Shown here: piece by piece, positions 26,185 through 35,301 of the stretch
Layout: each line of letters starts with the position of its first letter
Position numbering within the stretch: the stretch's first letter is position 1
Notes under the pieces: model-generated
Database searches by the model: none
What the model was told of the DNA's origin: nothing
Seen by the model: the letters and a program-made list of their open reading frames with translations, nothing else
DNA from: Flavobacterium sp.
GTDB lineage: Bacteria; Bacteroidota; Bacteroidia; Flavobacteriales; Flavobacteriaceae
Direction: 5' to 3'
DNA length: 63,859 nt
NCBI GenBank assembly: GCA_020403245.1
Contig: JADBYA010000014.1
Span: 1 to 63,859 of the forward strand
Translations under genes and position numbers: made by a program

Positions 26185-27075
26185 TTATTTTTTTGACTCA
26201 TCCAAAACGTTATTGACAAAAACGGTAGTGAAAAATCTTGCTCCATCATCATTCAAGTGATTGGCATTTTGAAATAAATTTTCGTCTTGGACAGCAGTTG
26301 AAAAATCAAGAAAACCTGGTATTTTTTTTTTCAGCTTTCTAATATAATCAAGGTTTTGAGTATGTTTACAAAATGGTGCGCAATAATAAACCACATTAAT
26401 TTTATTATTGGTACAATATGTTTGGATACTGTCAAAATAGGTATTGCTAACATTAATTTTTTCAGGTAAAAGAAAATTATGGTTTTCTGATTTTCCCTCT
26501 AAAGGTGAATAACCATTATAGTCTAATGCATTTGTTTTTTTGCCTATCAAATTAAGAGATACTTCTCTAAAACCTATCTTCAAATCATTGCGACAATACC
26601 TAAAAAAAGGGATATAATTATATTTATAATAATTTGATGGTTTAAATTTTATATGATTGTTATATACAATGTTGTCGTGTATAAAAGGCAAAATTTCGGG
26701 CTCAAAAATTGTTGATGAAGCGTCCATGTTGTAAATATAATCTACCTGAATGAAAATCTTTTCATACTGGATGTTGTATTGTTTTAACAATTGTAAAACG
26801 GTATAAATATCATACAATTTTGCTGCCTGAAATCCAAGATTTAAAACTCTTTTATGTGTCGACTTTTCAATGATTGATGGTACAATACCACTTTGAACTC
26901 TTGAGGATCCAATAAATATATAATCGATTTTGTTTCCTTTTTGCTTTTGCAAATATTGAATCTTTGTTCTAGGATTGGATGTTTGATAGACTGTCGTATA
27001 GGCAAAATCTAAGATACACATCAATATAAATGTAATCAATAGGAAACCTAAAATATGTAATACAAATTTTTTCAT
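26185..27075 (-). CDS. Membrane-anchored SGNH-like protein, partner of the MBOAT acyltransferase
   Basis: The 296-residue product has an N-terminal hydrophobic anchor (residues 4-26) and a periplasmic domain. DYIFIGSSRVQSGIVPSII near residues 51-69 gives the block I GxSR-type serine, and FQNANHLNDDGARFFTTVF near 265-285 gives an Asn-His pair in place of the classic DxxH block V. This arrangement is that of SGNH/DHHW proteins which pair with MBOAT proteins to O-acetylate exported polysaccharides (as in alginate AlgI/AlgJ/AlgX). It directly follows the MBOAT gene with no gap. I did not find a clear Asp at the usual DxxH spacing, so catalysis is uncertain. Confidence 0.72.
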   Translation of the reverse strand: MKKFVLHILGFLLITFILMCILDFAYTTVYQTSNPRTKIQYLQKQKGNKIDYIFIGSSRVQSGIVPSIIEKSTHKRVLNLGFQAAKLYDIYTVLQLLKQYNIQYEKIFIQVDYIYNMDASSTIFEPEILPFIHDNIVYNNHIKFKPSNYYKYNYIPFFRYCRNDLKIGFREVSLNLIGKKTNALDYNGYSPLEGKSENHNFLLPEKINVSNTYFDSIQTYCTNNKINVVYYCAPFCKHTQNLDYIRKLKKKIPGFLDFSTAVQDENLFQNANHLNDDGARFFTTVFVNNVLDESKK

Positions 27076-28512
27076 TTAGAATTGAAAGTAAATAAATTCA
27101 CTAGCATCCGAGTAAACGCCGAAAACGATAACCATAAGAATAACTATTAAAGCCCAAAAATCCTTTGCTTTACCAAAAAATGGATGTTCTCTTTCTCTAG
27201 AAAACCACTCAAAAACTAAGAAAAGTAATAATATAAAAACTAATTCTACAGAAAACCTGTCAATTGATAAGTATTCAATTCCACCTTTAAAATTAAAAGC
27301 GAAAATATTTTTTATATAAACAAATGCTTGAGTAACTGTTTTTGACCTGAAAAATATCCATGCAAAAGTGGTTAAACTGAAAGTAAATATTATATTGGCA
27401 AATTCTTTTAAAGTTGGAAAATATTTTCCTTTAGCAACTATATCTATATTCTTTCTATTTCTATTGGTTAGTAAAAGCGGTAAAAAATAGATTGCATTCA
27501 ATAAACCCCAAATAATAAATGTCCAATTAGCACCATGCCAAAAACCACTTACTAAAAAGATAATAAAAGTATTTCTAACTTTTGGCTGTATTCCTCCTTT
27601 ACTGCCACCAAGAGGAATATATAAATAATCACGAAACCAAGAAGACAACGAAATGTGCCACCTTCGCCAAAACTCAGCAATATCTCTCGAAAAATAAGGA
27701 AAATTAAAATTTCGCAACAAATCAATTCCGAGCAATTTTGAAGTACCTAATGCAATATCTGAATAGCCACTAAAATCACCATAAATTTGAAAAGAAAAAT
27801 AAATAGCACCCAAAATAAGTGAGGCAGAATTCATGCTTTGATAATTATCAAAAATATCATTAGCATATGCTGCACAACTATCAGCAATGACAATTTTCTT
27901 AAACAAACCCCACAAGATTTGATAAAAACCATCCATGGCTTTGTTGTAATCAAAATGCCGTTTCTTTTTTATTTGTGGTAAAAGATGTGTTGCTCGTTCT
28001 ATTGGACCAGCAACTAATAAAGGAAAAAAACTAACAAATAAGGAATAATCAACAATGTTTCTCTCTGGCTTTATTCTATTATTATAAATATCAATTACGT
28101 ATGACAAACCATGAAAAGTGTAAAATGAAATCCCAACGGGTAAAATCAATTGTAATGTCCAAAAATCGGAATGTAGTCCGAAGTTAGAAAGCATATTTTC
28201 AAAAGAACTAACAAAGAAATTATAGTACTTGAAAACACCTAAAAAACCAAGGTTAATAATTATACTCAACCAAAACCAAAACTTTTTATTTTTGTGATTT
28301 TTGGCATTAAACATTTGTAGCCCCGTGAAATAATCCAAAGCAGTTGAAAAGATAAGTAAAAATAAAAAACGCCAATCCCAACATGCATAAAAAAAATAGC
28401 TAGCAATAAGCAACAAAAAATTTTGTAGCTTCAAACTTCTATTGTTTACAGACCAATAGACTATAAATACTAATGGCAAAAACAATAAATAAGAAAGCGA
28501 GTTAAATAACAT
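27076..28512 (-). CDS. MBOAT-family O-acyltransferase (AlgI/DltB-like)
   Basis: This 478-residue polytopic protein has about 11-12 hydrophobic segments. It moves acyl groups across the inner membrane for O-acetylation of exported sugars. Family motifs are FFPLLVAGPIERATHLLPQ near 158-176, the signature EFWRRWHISLSSWFRDYL near 266-283 and the catalytic-His region SGFWHGANWTFIIWG near 322-336. The N-terminus MLFNSLSYLLFLPLVF is usual for AlgI-type proteins. It is immediately followed by the SGNH-like gene, forming the usual two-gene O-acetylation pair; the acceptor sugar is unknown. Confidence 0.93.
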   Translation of the reverse strand: MLFNSLSYLLFLPLVFIVYWSVNNRSLKLQNFLLLIASYFFYACWDWRFLFLLIFSTALDYFTGLQMFNAKNHKNKKFWFWLSIIINLGFLGVFKYYNFFVSSFENMLSNFGLHSDFWTLQLILPVGISFYTFHGLSYVIDIYNNRIKPERNIVDYSLFVSFFPLLVAGPIERATHLLPQIKKKRHFDYNKAMDGFYQILWGLFKKIVIADSCAAYANDIFDNYQSMNSASLILGAIYFSFQIYGDFSGYSDIALGTSKLLGIDLLRNFNFPYFSRDIAEFWRRWHISLSSWFRDYLYIPLGGSKGGIQPKVRNTFIIFLVSGFWHGANWTFIIWGLLNAIYFLPLLLTNRNRKNIDIVAKGKYFPTLKEFANIIFTFSLTTFAWIFFRSKTVTQAFVYIKNIFAFNFKGGIEYLSIDRFSVELVFILLLFLVFEWFSREREHPFFGKAKDFWALIVILMVIVFGVYSDASEFIYFQF

Positions 28513-28518
28513 AGATTG

Positions 28519-30213
28519 TTATTTTAATAATTGTGCAGTATTTATCCATTGCCAAATATGAAAACTACTTTGATTATCGCCTTTGTAAAACAAGTCGAGT
28601 TCCAGTTGTAATGCTTTTTTATCAAACCATGAGTATTGCATCAAGGTTGTTACTTCGGCAATGACCCATTCTTTCAAATCGTCTGATAGCCACTCTCTTT
28701 GTGGTGTTTGCAAAGGCCGTTTAGGAGCTAAAACCAAATCTTTTTGCAGAAATTTTTCGGCTATTTTACGTAACATCCATTTCTGAACTCCATTCTTAAT
28801 TTTGAAATCGGTTGGGCGACTAAAAACATATTCTACCAATTCATAATCCAAAAAAGGTTCCCGCAATTCTGTGCCATACAACATAGAAACCCTATCATTA
28901 AAACGCAAAGCACGTGGAATTTTAGTATAAAATAAATCGCGGTATTGAAGATTTAGTAAATGATCATCAAATGGTTTTGGATATAATGTTTTTTGATAAG
29001 TTTTGGCAAAATCCACATTCAAAACATTAGTTCTAAAAGGTGATTTTAAAACGCCTTGTATAACATTTTGATTTTTATGTAAATAATAATCATATCCTGC
29101 CCAAGCTTCATCCGAACCTTGTCCATCGAGTAAAACTTTCACTCCTTTTTGACTTGCCATTTGGAAAATTTTTGAATAGGCAATCGTTGGGATTCCACCA
29201 TAAGGTTCCACTTGATGCAAGGCCATTTTTAATGACAACTCTGGAATTTCATTGGCAGAAAGTGAACAGATAGTAAGATGAAAAGGTCTGTTATCCAACA
29301 TGGCTTTTACCCATTTTATTTCATCATAACGTTCATCATTGGTTATAAAAGTAAAAGCTTCAACTGTTGATTTATCAATGTCTTGCTGATCAATCAAAGC
29401 CAAAAGTGTACTAGAATCCAATCCACCACTGAGGTTGAAACCAACAGGAACATCAGCTCGAAAACGCAAATTGATTGATTTTAAAAGTAAATGGGTAATG
29501 TATTCTTCCTCATTTTTATCAAATTGATTTTGTAATAGAGCAATACGTTTTTCAAAATGATACCATTTTTTTGTTTGCAAATTATTACCTTTTAAAGTCA
29601 AGGAATGCCCTCCCGGCAACTGTTGAATTTTTTGCCAAAAAGTTTCATTAGGCAAACCATAACTTCCATCCGAAAAAAAGTTGAGCCAAACTTTATCATG
29701 GGCAACTTTCGGAATTCCAGCAGCAAAAAGGGTATTTATTTCAGAAGCAAAATAAAAATTTGATTGTTCATAAAAATAGTAGAATGGTTTCACGCCAAAT
29801 CGATCTCTAGCAGCAAAAAGAGTTTGTTCTTTTTTATTCCAAATGGCAAAAGAAAACATGCCATTGCATTTATCCAAAGCGTTTTCTCCCCATTCCAAAT
29901 AAGCATACAATAATACTTCAGTATCCGATTGCGTTCGGAAATGATACTTAGACTGAAGTTCTCTTTTTAACTCAATATAATTATAAATTTCTCCATTGAA
30001 AACCAAAATAAAATTTTCGCATTCGCTAGTAAAGGGTTGATTGGCACTGCTTGACAAATCAATAATACTTAATCGATTGTGTCCTAAAACGACTTTACTT
30101 TCTTCGCAATAATAATCTGTGAAATCAGGCCCACGATGATTTTGAGCTACCAATAGTTGCAAAATATTTTGCTTGTTGGCCTTATTACCTATAATTCCAG
30201 CAATACCACACAT
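28519..30213 (-). CDS. asnB: Glutamine-hydrolysing asparagine synthase-like amidotransferase
   Basis: The product has 564 residues from ATG 30213, which places the catalytic cysteine at position 2 (MCGIAGIIG) as the class II glutaminase domain needs. A longer frame from 30234 would bury it. The glutaminase domain spans about 1-190, with NHRGPDF and VFNGEIYNYIEL. The synthase domain has the pyrophosphate loop FNLSGGLDSSTLLAL near 255-269 and LLDGQGSDEAWAGYDYY near 365. In polysaccharide loci such proteins often amidate uronic acids instead of making free asparagine; here the substrate is open. The ATG lies one base after the neuA-like stop codon. Confidence 0.9.
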   Translation of the reverse strand: MCGIAGIIGNKANKQNILQLLVAQNHRGPDFTDYYCEESKVVLGHNRLSIIDLSSSANQPFTSECENFILVFNGEIYNYIELKRELQSKYHFRTQSDTEVLLYAYLEWGENALDKCNGMFSFAIWNKKEQTLFAARDRFGVKPFYYFYEQSNFYFASEINTLFAAGIPKVAHDKVWLNFFSDGSYGLPNETFWQKIQQLPGGHSLTLKGNNLQTKKWYHFEKRIALLQNQFDKNEEEYITHLLLKSINLRFRADVPVGFNLSGGLDSSTLLALIDQQDIDKSTVEAFTFITNDERYDEIKWVKAMLDNRPFHLTICSLSANEIPELSLKMALHQVEPYGGIPTIAYSKIFQMASQKGVKVLLDGQGSDEAWAGYDYYLHKNQNVIQGVLKSPFRTNVLNVDFAKTYQKTLYPKPFDDHLLNLQYRDLFYTKIPRALRFNDRVSMLYGTELREPFLDYELVEYVFSRPTDFKIKNGVQKWMLRKIAEKFLQKDLVLAPKRPLQTPQREWLSDDLKEWVIAEVTTLMQYSWFDKKALQLELDLFYKGDNQSSFHIWQWINTAQLLK

Positions 30214-30214
30214 C

Positions 30215-30910
30215 TTAAAACTGGATTTTTGCAAGTAATTTTTCTGCGTCTTCCCAATCTTTCATCGTATCAATATTTACATGATATTGGGGATTACTTT
30301 CTATATAGGCGATGGATTTTCCATAAAAACTACCCTTATTTATCACAGTTGTTTTCGAAATATAAATGGCACCATCGCGATGAAAAGCTTTGGGTAAATC
30401 TTGCCTTCTAGGAATAATGTTTTCCTCGCCTGTGGCAATTTTCAGTAGTCCATTTTCATTTTCTTCAAAGGCCCAATGAGGATTGTACTCATGTGGAATG
30501 GGTAAAACACTCACTAAACAATCCGCATTAGTAGCAATAAATTTTTCAATAGCTTTATCTATAAAACCTTTTTCTCGGAAAGGAGTGGTAGGTTGTAACA
30601 AGCAAACGGCATCAAAAAAAATATTTTTATTTTCAAAAAAAGCGATGGCATGTTGCACTACTTCAAGCGAAGTTGAGTGATCTTGAGCTATTTCGGATGG
30701 ACGGATAAAGGGTGGTTTACAACCAGCAATTTCGGCGACAATAGCTATTTCTTGATCGTCTGTGGAAACAATAATTTCAATGAGATATTTTGAATTTTTG
30801 GCACCATCAATAGTATATTCTATCAAGGGTTTTTTACCAAGAAGTTTGATGTTTTTTTTGGGAACACCTTTGGAACCGCCACGTGCTGGGATTAATCCTA
30901 AAATTCTCAT
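30215..30910 (-). CDS. neuA: CMP-nonulosonate cytidylyltransferase (NeuA/LegF/PseF-like)
   Basis: This 231-residue enzyme activates a nonulosonic acid (sialic, legionaminic or a relative) with CTP. The N-terminal nucleotide-binding motif IPARGGSKGVPKKNIK at residues 7-22 is the family signature. VSTDDQEIA, LLQPTTPFREKGFIDKA and PRRQDLPKAFHRDGAIYI complete the usual pattern. It closes a neuB-neuC-neuA run (ATG/stop overlaps throughout), so the pathway context is strong. Which acid is made depends on the 2-epimerase substrate and is not fixed by this sequence. Confidence 0.92.
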   Translation of the reverse strand: MRILGLIPARGGSKGVPKKNIKLLGKKPLIEYTIDGAKNSKYLIEIIVSTDDQEIAIVAEIAGCKPPFIRPSEIAQDHSTSLEVVQHAIAFFENKNIFFDAVCLLQPTTPFREKGFIDKAIEKFIATNADCLVSVLPIPHEYNPHWAFEENENGLLKIATGEENIIPRRQDLPKAFHRDGAIYISKTTVINKGSFYGKSIAYIESNPQYHVNIDTMKDWEDAEKLLAKIQF

Positions 30911-32070
30911 TAATACGTTATAGTTTTATGAAACTGCAAAGGCAATTCTTTTAATAAGATCGCAATTTGTTTGCCAGCATTTCCGCCACCATAAACATTA
31001 GAAGTAGCTCTATTTTGAGTTTTCAATAAAGATTCGACAGCAGCAACAATTTCATTTTCGTTGTAGTCAACATTAACCACATTTGTACCTCTATCTCGAC
31101 GATTTTGACGTGAACCTATATTGACCACTGGAACGCCAAGATAAGCACATTCTCTTATACCAACACTTGAATTCCCTATCAAACATAGGGAATTATGTAA
31201 AAGATTTAAAAAATCATCTCCTTCCATATTTTTGAAAAAATGGACATTTTCCATGGTATATTTTTCACGGTAAGAACGAATTCCTGTAGAAGTTCCGTCA
31301 GCACCAGCATCAACATTAGGCCAAAACCATAAGGTTGGTTTGTTAATTTTTTGGATAGCCCGAAGTGTTTCCTCAATATGTTTTCTAGAATCTTGGTATT
31401 CATTGGTTACAGGATGTTGCATTACTACAATATATCCATTATTTAAATTTGGATTTGAACCTACACCGCCATATTTTTCATAAGGATTGAAAGTGAATTT
31501 ACTGTTTTTAGCAACTTCTTGTGCAATATCTATGGAAGGGCAACCAGTATTGAAAACCATTGCTGGATTTTCTCCCAGATGAATGACCCTTTGTTTGGCA
31601 TTTTCAGAAGCAACAAAATGATAGTCTGCCAGTTTGGTTATAGCATGTCTCACCTTTTCGTCTATGTTTCCGGTTACTTCTCCACCTTGGATGTGTGCCA
31701 ACGGAATATTCATATAGGAAGCAGCAATGGCAGTGGCCATAGTTTCAAATCTATCGGCTACTGTTACTACAATATCGGGACGAAGATTATCAAAAACAGT
31801 TGACAATTCCAGGATACCAATGCCTGTTGTTTTGGCAGCAGCAGTGAGATTTTCACCTTCCAATACGTTAAAAACTTTGGCAGCAATTTCAAAACCGTCT
31901 TTTTCTATATAATTTACCGCACTTCCATATCTATCGAGCAAGGCAGATGCAGCCACAATCAATTGCAACTCCAATTCGGGATGTTTTTTGATGGCAGTTA
32001 AAACAGTTTTAACGCGACTATAAGATGGTCTTGCTGTGATGACAACAGCTATTTTTCTTTTGGCACTCAT
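30910..32070 (-). CDS. neuC: Hydrolysing UDP-GlcNAc 2-epimerase family enzyme (NeuC/LegG-like)
   Basis: The 386-residue GT-B-like epimerase opens IAVVITARPSYSRVKTVL near residues 7-24, and IPLAHIQGGEVTGNIDEKVR lies near 120-139. NTGCPSIDIA follows, then IGNSSVGIRECAYLGVPVVN and GSRQNRRDRGTNVV near 315-345. This pattern marks the hydrolysing epimerases that give N-acetylmannosamine (NeuC) or 2,4-diacetamido-2,4,6-trideoxymannose (LegG). Because the locus also encodes PglF/PglE/PglD-like enzymes, the LegG reading is attractive but unproven. It abuts neuA and overlaps neuB by 4 bp. Confidence 0.9.
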   Translation of the reverse strand: MSAKRKIAVVITARPSYSRVKTVLTAIKKHPELELQLIVAASALLDRYGSAVNYIEKDGFEIAAKVFNVLEGENLTAAAKTTGIGILELSTVFDNLRPDIVVTVADRFETMATAIAASYMNIPLAHIQGGEVTGNIDEKVRHAITKLADYHFVASENAKQRVIHLGENPAMVFNTGCPSIDIAQEVAKNSKFTFNPYEKYGGVGSNPNLNNGYIVVMQHPVTNEYQDSRKHIEETLRAIQKINKPTLWFWPNVDAGADGTSTGIRSYREKYTMENVHFFKNMEGDDFLNLLHNSLCLIGNSSVGIRECAYLGVPVVNIGSRQNRRDRGTNVVNVDYNENEIVAAVESLLKTQNRATSNVYGGGNAGKQIAILLKELPLQFHKTITY

Positions 32071-33074
32071 ACTAAATCTTCTTCATTCAAAAAATCCCAT
32101 TGGGACTTAGGATTTTTCAATTTGCGCCCAATGACTTTTTCAAAATCGGTGGCGGAAATTCCATATTCCTTTGGTTTTTTACTTTCTAAATCATCAAAGT
32201 TAATAAGATGCCCTTGAGGTAAATCTTTATTGATGGCTAATGATTTTTCAAAGATGGCTTTTAATTCTCCAAAACCTTCATTAGTATTCTTATCTATCGG
32301 ATTAGAATTGGCAATATAAATTTCGTTTACTGCTTCTACCAATTGCTTAGTTTCTTCCAATGTTAGAGATGCTTTAGCATCAGGACCAAACATATCACGA
32401 TGAAAAACTAGGTGGAACTCTAAAATTTCTGCCCCTAAAGCAACTGCTGCAATTCCTGTTGCTATTTTGGCGGAATGGTCTGAAAAACCAACTGGTACTT
32501 TATATCTTTCTTTTACTTCTTTGATAACATTCAAACCATATTGTTCTGGTTTTGTTGGATAAGCTGTGGTGCATTGTAAAATAGAATAATCAACTTTTCT
32601 TTGCTTCAAAAATTCAACTGTTTTATCTAACTCTTCAAAACTGCTCATCCCTGAAGAGATAATAACTGGTTTACCTGTTTGAGCAATTTTTTCTAATAAA
32701 AGAAAATTATTCACTTCACCAGAACCTATTTTATAGGTATGAACACCAATTTCTTCCAACCAATCGACAGCGAGATTACTAAAGGGAGAACAAATAAAAT
32801 CCAAACCCACTTCATCACAATGTTTTTTAATTGCTGCCCATTGTTCTAACGTGAATTCCATTCGCTTCCAATAATCATAACGTGTAGCATCTTCTTTAGA
32901 AAATTGTACACGAAATGGTTCGTGTATACTGCTTTCGGCTTGTGCAATATGCATTTGGAATTTAATGGCTTGAACACCCGTTTTAGCAACAGCATCAATA
33001 TAGGAATGAAGTATTCCTAGACTACCATCATGAGCTTGGGCAATTTCGGCTATTAAATAAGGTTTCTGGTTCAT
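32067..33074 (-). CDS. neuB: N-acetylneuraminate/legionaminate synthase (NeuB/LegI-like)
   Basis: This 335-residue synthase condenses an N-acetylmannosamine-type sugar with phosphoenolpyruvate. The TIM barrel shows LIAEIAQAHDGSLGILHSYI near residues 6-25 and AIKFQMHIAQ. YKIGSGEVNNFLLLEKIA comes near 130, VIISSGMSSFEEL near 152 and GFSDHS near 205. The C-terminal SAF (antifreeze-like) domain covers about 280-335 (KSLAINKDLPQGHLINFDDL). The ATG at 33074 is preferred over an in-frame TTG one codon upstream. The 63-bp gap to the glycosyltransferase upstream is one of the longer gaps in this part of the block and could hold a weak internal promoter. Confidence 0.93.
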   Translation of the reverse strand: MNQKPYLIAEIAQAHDGSLGILHSYIDAVAKTGVQAIKFQMHIAQAESSIHEPFRVQFSKEDATRYDYWKRMEFTLEQWAAIKKHCDEVGLDFICSPFSNLAVDWLEEIGVHTYKIGSGEVNNFLLLEKIAQTGKPVIISSGMSSFEELDKTVEFLKQRKVDYSILQCTTAYPTKPEQYGLNVIKEVKERYKVPVGFSDHSAKIATGIAAVALGAEILEFHLVFHRDMFGPDAKASLTLEETKQLVEAVNEIYIANSNPIDKNTNEGFGELKAIFEKSLAINKDLPQGHLINFDDLESKKPKEYGISATDFEKVIGRKLKNPKSQWDFLNEEDLV

Positions 33075-33140
33075 CAAAAAATCAGTTGAAATCGTAGTAA
33101 AAATAACTAAAATGAAAATTGAAAATGACTTTTATTTGAT

Positions 33141-34346
33141 TTAATTTGCTAAAATTTCGTTTAGCGATTTTTTAAAATTTTCTAAACTAAAAAATTCACC
33201 AAAGGGATAAACGGACTCATTTGAATTCAATCTGTCGATGATTAAATTTTCTAATTTTGTTTTTATTTCTTGTTTATCATTACTGTTGGCAATAAACCGA
33301 TCATCTGTAATAATATTTCTCAACTCACTTCTGGATGGGGAAAGTGAAAGTATAGGTTTTTTTATAGCTGCTAAAAAGGGTGCTTTCCCCACTAAAATAT
33401 TGCAATATAATGGGCCGTTTTCTAAAATAATATTAATGTCAGCAATATGCTTTTGCTCATAGCAAGAGTTAGAAAAATTTAAGGTTTCTAACACTTTTAT
33501 ATTCGAAATACTTTCATATTTCTTAGCTAATTTTTGTAGTTCACCCCATTTTAAACGGAGCACAAATTCGGTGTTTTCTTGAAATAAAATATTGTTTTCT
33601 ATCAATTCCTTATAGGCGTCTAATAGAATTTCAATATTTCGCCCAAATTGAATAGCGCCATGATAGGAAATAGTAACTTTTTTATTTTTGGGCAAGACAG
33701 CTGCATTATCAGTCAAATCAAAGACCGCATCAGCATATTGATGTGGTAGTGTGTAAAATTTTTTTCTTGTTCCGTAAAGAAATTCCAAATCATTTGACAT
33801 ATAATGAGCAGAACTCATACAAGTTTTTGATTGTTCAACTACTTTAAACATGGTTTTCATTTGAAATAGTTGAAGTCTTGTCAACTCTTTATTAGAACCA
33901 ACATACCAAAATAATGGATAGGGATCGTGAAAATTTACTATAGCTTTTTTGAGTATGGGTAAATCTTTTGCACCCAAAATAGTTTCGTGAGCTAATCCTG
34001 CACTTCGTATAAAAATATGATCATAACCTTTATAATCAATCTTACTTATATAGGAACGATAAACTTTATAAATGTGAGCAGTATTTAATGATATTCCAAA
34101 TAACCTCCAATAAAATCTGTTGATTAGTTTGGTAAAAAAAGGTACATTTAAATTTAGAATGTGAGTTTTTACAGAATTAACAGGCAACAAATGCAATTGA
34201 TCATCGCTTTCATTCTGCTTAAGGTAAACAACATCAATAATTGCATTAGGATATGCCGCTCTTAATTTCGCTAAAAAGGATCTCGAAATTATACCTTGAC
34301 TAGTCCCAGAAACTTTGAGGTCTTGCTCAATTATTAATATTTTCAT
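33141..34346 (-). CDS. Putative GT-B glycosyltransferase next to the nonulosonate genes
   Basis: The product is 401 residues from the ATG at 34346, which overlaps the preceding stop as ATGA; another ATG three codons upstream (34355) is possible. The first lobe has KILIIEQDLKVSGTSQGIIS and AIVNFHDPYPLFWYVGSNKE. The second has KKVTISYHGAIQFGRNIEIL, KHIADINIILENGPLYCNIL and FLAAIKKPILSLSPSRSEL. GT-B architecture is likely, but the usual E-x7-E motif is weak, so I do not assign a family. Its place directly upstream of neuB raises the possibility that it handles the CMP-activated sugar, an inference from position only. Confidence 0.7.
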   Translation of the reverse strand: MKILIIEQDLKVSGTSQGIISRSFLAKLRAAYPNAIIDVVYLKQNESDDQLHLLPVNSVKTHILNLNVPFFTKLINRFYWRLFGISLNTAHIYKVYRSYISKIDYKGYDHIFIRSAGLAHETILGAKDLPILKKAIVNFHDPYPLFWYVGSNKELTRLQLFQMKTMFKVVEQSKTCMSSAHYMSNDLEFLYGTRKKFYTLPHQYADAVFDLTDNAAVLPKNKKVTISYHGAIQFGRNIEILLDAYKELIENNILFQENTEFVLRLKWGELQKLAKKYESISNIKVLETLNFSNSCYEQKHIADINIILENGPLYCNILVGKAPFLAAIKKPILSLSPSRSELRNIITDDRFIANSNDKQEIKTKLENLIIDRLNSNESVYPFGEFFSLENFKKSLNEILAN

Positions 34347-35287
34347 TTGATCCATTTTAATGATTTTCTAAACCTATAGAAACTTAATCTTACAGGCAAA
34401 ACAAGATAAAAAAACTGCCATTTGTATTGTTCGAATTTAGAAAGTTCAAGAATAGTTAAAATTTTTTCAAATAAAGCGTATTCTTTAAAATTTATAGATC
34501 TAGTAATAAAATAGCGCTTTATTGAGTAGGTTAATAATTCTTTCTCTTTTACATTTTTTAAGACTAATAAAATGGCATGTATATAAGATTCCCTCCTAAT
34601 AGGATTATTATTATAAAATTCTCCTGTATTAGAATTTTCATGTTTTCTTCCATAAAATAAACATTTATCAATAGATACACCCTTAAATCCTGAGGAAACA
34701 ATTCTTGAATACAATTCCCATTCTTCAGCGTACATCAATGTTTCAATAAATTTATTTTTTTCAAAGCAGGAAGACTTCCACATTACTGCACAAGAATTAA
34801 ATGGCAGTTCATTATTTATCATTTGTTCAATATCTGACTTATCTATATAAAACGAGGTATAGTTTTTTGAATAATCAAATTGATAGTTAAAATCTCCAAA
34901 AAAGACATTTCTTATATACCTACAAAAAGAGATGTCTTTATCTTCTAGCTCTTTAACACACATTTCCAAGTTTTGAGGATGTGGAATATCATCATCATCA
35001 AAAAAAATAATATAATCACCTTTGGCTAAATCAAGTCCATTATTTCTACAACCTGGCAATCCTTTTTGGTAGTTATCATCTCTTTGTACATATAAAAATC
35101 TTTTATCTTCCTCAATAATGGGTTTGATAACCTCCTTGGTATTATCGGTTCCGCCATCATCAATAATAATACATTCCCAATCTATGAAAGTTTGATTTTG
35201 TATGGAGACTAAAGTTTCAACTATAAAATGCGACCTATTATAGGTCGCCATTATTATTGATACTTTAGGATTATTACTATTTTTCAT
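34343..35287 (-). CDS. GT2 glycosyltransferase
   Basis: The 314-residue GT-A enzyme starts at ATG 35287; an in-frame TTG nine bases upstream is less likely. The N-terminal KVSIIMATYNRSHFIVETL and WECIIIDDGGTDNTKEV segments, the metal-binding run in GDYIIFFDDDDIPHPQNLE near residues 86-104, and SCFEKNKFIETLMYAEEWEL further on are usual for family 2. The last 60 residues are basic and aromatic with a hydrophobic stretch, suggesting membrane association. The sugar is unknown. It overlaps the next gene as ATGA. Confidence 0.9.
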   Translation of the reverse strand: MKNSNNPKVSIIMATYNRSHFIVETLVSIQNQTFIDWECIIIDDGGTDNTKEVIKPIIEEDKRFLYVQRDDNYQKGLPGCRNNGLDLAKGDYIIFFDDDDIPHPQNLEMCVKELEDKDISFCRYIRNVFFGDFNYQFDYSKNYTSFYIDKSDIEQMINNELPFNSCAVMWKSSCFEKNKFIETLMYAEEWELYSRIVSSGFKGVSIDKCLFYGRKHENSNTGEFYNNNPIRRESYIHAILLVLKNVKEKELLTYSIKRYFITRSINFKEYALFEKILTILELSKFEQYKWQFFYLVLPVRLSFYRFRKSLKWIK

Positions 35288-35301
35288 TTTTGACAAATAA
35301 A

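Noticed and set aside
30214..30234. Seven extra N-terminal residues on the asparagine-synthase-like protein
   Set aside because: They would move the catalytic cysteine from position 2, where the glutaminase needs it as the free N-terminus.
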